From JBOFOR01 sp051654865 (GTDB lineage Bacteria > Bacillota > Clostridia > Peptostreptococcales > Peptostreptococcaceae), in NCBI GenBank assembly GCA_051654865.1, contig JBOFYV010000144.1, positions 1 to 45,203 of the forward strand: a stretch of DNA of 45,203 nt. The letters run 5' to 3'. Below the pieces are notes generated by a model. That model was not told the DNA's origin and did no database searches. It worked only from the letters and a program-made list of their open reading frames with translations. Below, piece after piece: positions 41,137 through 45,203 of this stretch. The position numbers were made by a program, and so were the translations under genes. Position 1 is the first letter of the stretch. Each line of letters opens with the position of its first letter.

Positions 41137-41787
41137 TTACTTTTTTTGTAAATGAATATTATCATTTTCATCTAACATCAAAATCAAAACATCCTTTACA
41201 TTATTTATATGGTAAGATTTGAGTATACCCATTAGCCAATTAACGTCCTTGTCCACTTTTTTTAAGCTATCTTTTAGTATAACGCCATCTAATATTAAAG
41301 AAGTGGGTAAGTGATTATACATTTTAGTAGGTGTTGATTTATATGAAGGAGAAGGGAGTATGCTTAAATCACCATCAGCTTCTAATATAGCATATTGAAC
41401 ATCTTTAATAGAAAAATATCCGTTTATTCGAAGTTGTTCTAATAGTTCATCTATACTTACTCTTTCTTTTTTTAATTCTTTATAATCAACTTTGCCTTTA
41501 TTTATCAATATAGAAGGCTTTCCAGAAAAGAAACTTCCAAGTCGTCTACTTTTTAGTGATGCATATGAGATAATTGTTTGCATCAAAACAAGGCCTGTTA
41601 TAGAAGCAACTCCATATAACATAGGTATATTATTGTTTTCCATAGGAATAGATGCAACTTCAGCAAGTAAAAAGGTAATTACTAAGTCAAAGGAATTCAT
41701 CTCAGCAATTTCGCCCTTACCCATAACTCGAAGTGCAATCAAAACACAGATATAAAGTACTATACTTCTAACTAAAACAATTAACAT
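41137..41787 (-). CDS. DUF421 family membrane protein (YetF-like)
   Basis: 216 residues: three N-terminal membrane segments (MLIVLVRSIVLYICVLIAL; NSFDLVITFLLAEVASIPM; GVASITGLVLMQTIISYA), then the conserved cytoplasmic domain (RRLGSFFSGKPSILINKGKVDYKELKKERVSIDELLEQLR). ATG 41787 is supported by TTGAGGTG; the longer GTG start precedes that site. YetF-type proteins are linked to sporulation and stress in bacilli; exact role unknown. Confidence 0.82.
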   Translation of the reverse strand: MLIVLVRSIVLYICVLIALRVMGKGEIAEMNSFDLVITFLLAEVASIPMENNNIPMLYGVASITGLVLMQTIISYASLKSRRLGSFFSGKPSILINKGKVDYKELKKERVSIDELLEQLRINGYFSIKDVQYAILEADGDLSILPSPSYKSTPTKMYNHLPTSLILDGVILKDSLKKVDKDVNWLMGILKSYHINNVKDVLILMLDENDNIHLQKK

Positions 41788-41937
41788 ATATTTCACCTCA
41801 AAGCTTATAATCACTTATTGTGCCCAAAGTAAAAAAATACATACTTAAAACCTAAGTATAATCTTTTAAATTTTATTTAAATTTGATATAATGAAATACA
41901 TTAGGCTATAAAGTAATACTTAGGGAGGTTAATATAA

Positions 41938-43368
41938 ATGAGTAAAAGAAAACAAGTACAAGTTCCTATAGAGAAAATACAAGAACAAGATAGATTTATA
42001 GAGGCAGTAGCAGAGCAAAATGCTAGATTTTATGCTATACATCAAAATAAACCAAAATATATGATACAAACATTTGGATGTCAAATGAATGAGCATGACT
42101 CTGAAAAATTATGTGCTATGCTTGATGAAATGGGATATGAAAGAAGCGTATTTGTGGAAGAGTGCGATTTAATAATATATAATACATGTGCAGTTAGAGA
42201 AAATGCAGAGCTTAAGGTATATGGAAATCTTGGACAATTAAAGTTCCAAAAGAGAAAAAATCCAGAGTTAAAGATAGCTGTGTGTGGATGTATGATGCAA
42301 CAACCTCATGTTGTTAAAGAGTTAAAATCTAAATATAGACATGTTGATTTAGTGTTTGGTACACACAATCTATACAAATTCCCAGAGTTATTAGTTAATT
42401 CAATGGATACTAAGAAAATGTTAGTAGATATATGGGATGTTGATGGTGAAGTAGTAGAAGGGTTAAGAAGTACTAGAAAGTTTGAATTAAAAGCTTTCGT
42501 TAATATAATGTATGGATGTAACAACTTCTGTACTTACTGTATAGTACCATATACAAGAGGTAGAGAAAGAAGTAGAACTCCAGAAGATATAATGAATGAA
42601 ATAAAAGAATTAGCAGCAAATGGAACTAAAGAAATTACATTATTAGGTCAAAATGTTGATTCATACGGTAAGACTTTAGATATAGATATAACATTTGCAG
42701 AACTACTTAGAATGGTAAATGAAATAGATGGAATAGAAAGAATTAGATTTATGACTTCTCATCCTAAGGATATATCGGATGAAGTTATATATGCTATAAG
42801 AGATTGTGATAAGGTATGTGAATATTTACATTTACCAGTACAATGCGGAAGCACTAGCTTATTAAAGAAGATGAATAGACACTATTCTAAGGAAGATTAC
42901 TTAAAGATAATAGAAAAAGCTAGAAAAGAAGTTCCAGATATATCTTTCTCTACAGATTTAATGATAGGATTCCCAGGTGAATCTGAAGAAGATTTACTAG
43001 ATACTATAGATGTAGTTCAAAAGGCTAGATATGATGCGGCATTTACATTTATATACTCAAAGAGAAAAGGTACTCCAGCTGCAGAGATGGAAGATCAAAT
43101 AGATGATAAAGTTAAGCATGATAGATTCAATAGAGTCTTAGGTGAAGTAAATAAGATAGTAGCAGAGATAAATGAAGAGTATAGAGGTAAGGTTGTAGAA
43201 GTATTAGTTGAAGGAAAGAGCAAGACTGATGAGAGTGTATTAACTGGTAGAACTAGACAGAACAAGTTAGTTAACTTTACTGGTGGTACAGGTGATATGG
43301 TGGGGACACTTGTAAATGTAAAAATAAATGACCCTAAAACATTCTCGCTTCAAGGTGAGTTAGTGTAA
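41938..43368 (+). CDS. miaB: tRNA-2-methylthio-N6-dimethylallyladenosine synthase
   Basis: Radical-SAM methylthiotransferase modifying A37 of tRNAs reading UNN codons; 476 residues. N-terminal cluster cysteines Cys48, Cys84, Cys118 (FGCQMNEHDSE, YNTCAVRENA, VCGCMM); radical-SAM CxxxCxxC Cys194/198/201 in GCNNFCTYCIVPYTRGRE; C-terminal TRAM domain (about 400-470). GGGAGG precedes the ATG. In many Firmicutes mutS-mutL follow; here the next features are the repeat and a NUDIX gene. Confidence 0.95.
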   Translation: MSKRKQVQVPIEKIQEQDRFIEAVAEQNARFYAIHQNKPKYMIQTFGCQMNEHDSEKLCAMLDEMGYERSVFVEECDLIIYNTCAVRENAELKVYGNLGQLKFQKRKNPELKIAVCGCMMQQPHVVKELKSKYRHVDLVFGTHNLYKFPELLVNSMDTKKMLVDIWDVDGEVVEGLRSTRKFELKAFVNIMYGCNNFCTYCIVPYTRGRERSRTPEDIMNEIKELAANGTKEITLLGQNVDSYGKTLDIDITFAELLRMVNEIDGIERIRFMTSHPKDISDEVIYAIRDCDKVCEYLHLPVQCGSTSLLKKMNRHYSKEDYLKIIEKARKEVPDISFSTDLMIGFPGESEEDLLDTIDVVQKARYDAAFTFIYSKRKGTPAAEMEDQIDDKVKHDRFNRVLGEVNKIVAEINEEYRGKVVEVLVEGKSKTDESVLTGRTRQNKLVNFTGGTGDMVGTLVNVKINDPKTFSLQGELV

Positions 43369-43384
43369 TATTATTTAGAGGTTA

Positions 43385-43502
43385 GCTTTTGTATATGGCC
43401 CGCTAAGGATGACAACTATATAAGTTTTCCTTCCGGCAGACGAGCTGCAAGGTCGGTGCAACTTATATAGTTACCACCCTTAGCTCTTGATATATAAATA
43501 GC
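43385..43502 (+). repeat. 118-nt palindromic repeat, copy 2 (miaB 3' region)
   Basis: Same length and layout as copy 1. Stems: GCTAAGG / CCTTAGC (43402-43408, 43478-43484), a 5x5 internal loop, then AACTATATAAGTT / AACTTATATAGTT (43414-43426, 43460-43472). The 33-nt apical domain (43427-43459) shares CCTTCCGGCAG and CTGCAAGGTCGG with copy 1. Arms differ in sequence from copy 1 but stay paired. It lies 16 nt after miaB and before the terminator at 43539. Confidence 0.85.
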
Positions 43503-43538
43503 TTAAACTCTCTAATCTAATATTAAGGGGATTAGTAT

Positions 43539-43583
43539 AAAAAAGGATGTAGCATAGTTTTCAACTATGCTACATCCTTTTTT
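43539..43583. terminator. Bidirectional terminator between miaB and the NUDIX gene
   Basis: Perfect 21-bp stem AAAAAAGGATGTAGCATAGTT with its complement and a 3-nt loop, ending in T runs on both strands. Confidence 0.95.
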
Positions 43584-43605
43584 TGATTTAAGGTTATATA
43601 TATTG

Positions 43606-44217
43606 TCAAGTTGTTAGGAAATTTATAAAGTTTTCTAAGATTTTTGCTGTTATTCCCCAGATTACGTAGTCGTTGTATTGGTAGAAGATTGTTGACTCAT
43701 AGCCACTTATGAATTTGTAATTATGTTTATTTGGTATTATATCATAAGGGAAATCTGAAGCAGGTACTATTTTTACTTCGTGTTCATACTTATCTGGTTC
43801 TTTTTCTATTAGATGTTTAATTGGGACTAGAAAAATATGGTCCACTTCGTCTTTGTTTATATTTAGGTTGTCTATGTTTTTTATATATCCAACAAATGGA
43901 TGGATTATCATATTTGAATGTGTAACTAGTAAATCTACTTGGGAGATTAATTCAATGTTTTCAGCTGTTGTACCAAGCTCTTCTATAGTTTCTCTTATTA
44001 CTGCATCCTCTGGTGTTTCTTTTGCCTCAATTCCTCCTCCAGGAAATGATATCTCGTTTGGTTGAAATTTCAAGTTACTTGAACGCACTTCAAATAGAAT
44101 ATAATAATCATTGTCCTTTTTTACGATAGGTATTAGTACTGATGATATTTTCATTTGTTGATATCCATTTATATAAGGTTTGTAGTTTTTTAATTTACTC
44201 TTTATGTTATCAAGCAT
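43606..44217 (-). CDS. NUDIX hydrolase, CoA pyrophosphatase type
   Basis: 203 residues with a canonical NUDIX box GGIEAKETPEDAVIRETIEELG (Gx5Ex7REuxEExG; residues at about 63-84) and the upstream FQPNEISFPGG typical of CoA diphosphatases. It hydrolyses CoA or related nucleoside diphosphates into phosphopantetheine and adenosine phosphates. AGGAGG precedes the ATG at 44217. Monocistronic, closed by the strong terminator at 43539-43583. Confidence 0.87.
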   Translation of the reverse strand: MLDNIKSKLKNYKPYINGYQQMKISSVLIPIVKKDNDYYILFEVRSSNLKFQPNEISFPGGGIEAKETPEDAVIRETIEELGTTAENIELISQVDLLVTHSNMIIHPFVGYIKNIDNLNINKDEVDHIFLVPIKHLIEKEPDKYEHEVKIVPASDFPYDIIPNKHNYKFISGYESTIFYQYNDYVIWGITAKILENFINFLTT

Positions 44218-44604
44218 GTATACGCGCCTCCTAAATTATAAGAAGTAATAATAGTATATTAATATTATAGGTTTTTTGTTTCAAAATATCACAGAATTAA
44301 CTGTATAAGTTAATAATAATTAAAGTATAACTATTTAATTAATAGGATATTCATTTTAAATTATATATTAATTAAATACCCACACTGTAGTGTCAAATTT
44401 ATTTATCAGGTAAAATGTGTTAAATATATTTTTTTATGTTAAGAAATATTAGTCAGGTTAAGATTTTATATTATAGGTTAAGCTATTGTAAATACGAGTA
44501 CAGAATAATTTAAAGTTAATATAATTATATTAATAAAGCAATAATACATTTAACAATTAATAAATAAGAACTCATATTAATATAATTATAAAGGAGATGT
44601 TTGT
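44218..44604. other. AT-rich intergenic region
   Basis: 387 nt without a credible reading frame. It contains a doubled TTAATATAATTATA word (near 44517 and 44578), which may be promoter-related, but no clear -35/-10 pair. Nothing else stands out. Confidence 0.5.
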
Positions 44605-44697
44605 ATGACTACAACAGCAGTAGTATTTATGGTGGTAGCTTGGAGCATAGTAATTGGAGGATGTGCAGTATCAATGAGAAGGATATTTAAAAAATAA
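44605..44697 (+). CDS. MetS-like small subunit of an NSS transporter
   Basis: A 30-residue peptide, MTTTAVVFMVVAWSIVIGGC followed by AVSMRRIFKK, with AAGGAG upstream of the ATG and a strong terminator behind, so it is an independent gene. It has one membrane segment and a basic tail, like the MetS family of NSS (sodium:amino-acid symporter) small subunits, which are about 30-35 residues with an 'IIMMxx...WGG' core. No large NSS transporter is nearby. I could not test this by database search, so the family call is tentative. Confidence 0.55.
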   Translation: MTTTAVVFMVVAWSIVIGGCAVSMRRIFKK

Positions 44698-44714
44698 TAT
44701 TATATAAATACACT

Positions 44715-44747
44715 AAATACCCCTTAAGTAATGCTTAAGGGGTATTT
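44715..44747 (+). terminator. Terminator after the MetS-like gene
   Basis: 14-bp stem AAATACCCCTTAAG / CTTAAGGGGTATTT with a 5-nt loop and a T-rich tail, 18 nt after the stop codon. Confidence 0.9.
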
Positions 44748-44830
44748 AATATTTACTTAATGAAGTCTATATTTTTTTACATATGTGCATTATAATAAGA
44801 AGATAGAAATCATTACAACTAGGAGGCACT

Positions 44831-45203
44831 ATGGAAAATTTATTTGATTTCCTAGATAAACAGGAAAATAATAATACAGAAGAAAATACTAGCGAAGAAA
44901 CATTAGAAGCTAGAGATTATATAAGGTTAAATAGCTATGTTGGTTCAAGAATGAATACTGATTTTAGAAAAAGAAACAGGCTAGATAAAGAAGTTTCTAA
45001 TAATTTAGAATTTGAATTAATAGAAGAAAATATGGAAGACTTCTTTAATGATAAAACTGATGATATAGAGATTGAAGAATTAACGCCTAAGTTTTTAATA
45101 GTAGATGGTTCTTCATTGCTATCTACAAGTTTTTATGCAACAGCAAGAGATTTACTATTTGCAAAAACTGATGAGCAAAAAGAAATAGCTTTTACCAAGT
45201 TAA
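44831..45203 (+). CDS. 5'-3' exonuclease-like protein (partial, runs off the window)
   Basis: The reading frame from ATG 44831 (AGGAGG 6 nt upstream) stays open to the end of the window, 124 codons. Residues 1-90 are an acidic, low-complexity N-terminal extension. Then FLIVDGSSLLSTSFYATARD resembles the first strand and catalytic Asp of the PolA/FEN 5'-3' exonuclease domain (VDGSSLLYRAFYA). This points to a free-standing 5'-3' exonuclease with an unusual extension; the rest lies outside the window. Confidence 0.6.
   Translation, partial: MENLFDFLDKQENNNTEENTSEETLEARDYIRLNSYVGSRMNTDFRKRNRLDKEVSNNLEFELIEENMEDFFNDKTDDIEIEELTPKFLIVDGSSLLSTSFYATARDLLFAKTDEQKEIAFTKL

Noticed and set aside
1..45203. 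CRISPR array, tRNA, rRNA, transposase or prophage genes
   Set aside because: Scanned by eye on both strands: no spaced direct repeats, no cloverleaf or rRNA signatures and no transposase or phage structural motifs. The only repeated element is the 118-nt palindrome.

Overview
The window is a 45.2 kb AT-rich chromosomal segment of a low-GC Gram-positive anaerobe. The gene families (clostridial LarE, fused MsrA-MsrB, DUF421/DUF4363 pair, T-box before argG, strong AGGAGG ribosome binding sites, frequent GTG/TTG starts) fit the Clostridia, most likely Peptostreptococcaceae (Clostridioides/Paraclostridium/Romboutsia relatives). The lineage is inferred from gene content and codon use, not from a marker gene. 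There is no rRNA, tRNA, CRISPR array, transposase or phage module; most of the window is ordinary core and metabolic genome.

Layout. 1-2.7 kb: adenine riboswitch plus adenosine deaminase, then two tandem cyclophilins on the minus strand. 2.8-5.9 kb: EcsC-family protein, a decayed small membrane ORF, a BASS-family transporter and a GntR/FCD regulator. 6.0-14.1 kb: a complete D-glucuronate catabolic cluster (uxuB, kdgA, kdgK, uxuA, uxaC) ending in a three-gene TRAP transporter. It runs glucuronate to fructuronate to mannonate to KDG to KDPG to pyruvate plus glyceraldehyde-3-phosphate. 14.2-17.0 kb: nagR-nagA-nagB for N-acetylglucosamine-6-phosphate, with two tandem NagR-type operators and a CcpA-like site built into the promoter. 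Together these two clusters suit a bacterium that eats the two sugars of host glycosaminoglycans or mucosal glycans (inference).

17-24.3 kb: MFS exporter, OpuC-like quaternary-amine ABC transporter, small secreted protein, VanZ-family protein behind a tandem operator, YbaK-type tRNA deacylase, and MsrAB. 24.3-30.7 kb: asparagine synthase, L,D-transpeptidase, MBL hydrolase, O6-alkylguanine-DNA methyltransferase, CPBP protease and a SPOR-domain amidase. 30.8-38.8 kb: larE, a THUMP-type rRNA methyltransferase, a Lys/Ser-rich disordered protein, an HD protein, a lipoprotein with its two-component system, and truA.

38.8-45.2 kb: argG behind a tandem arginine T-box (the second copy has lost Stem I), DUF4363/DUF421 membrane proteins, miaB, a NUDIX hydrolase, a 30-residue MetS-like transporter subunit with no transporter beside it, and the 5' end of a 5'-3' exonuclease-like gene cut by the window edge.

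The least explained feature is a 118-nt palindromic element present twice (39261-39378 and 43385-43502). Its long stems differ in sequence but stay paired, and its 33-nt apical domain is nearly identical and could form a pseudoknot. Both copies have the same length and lie in the sense orientation of a transcribed region (argG leader, miaB 3' region). I do not recognise it.
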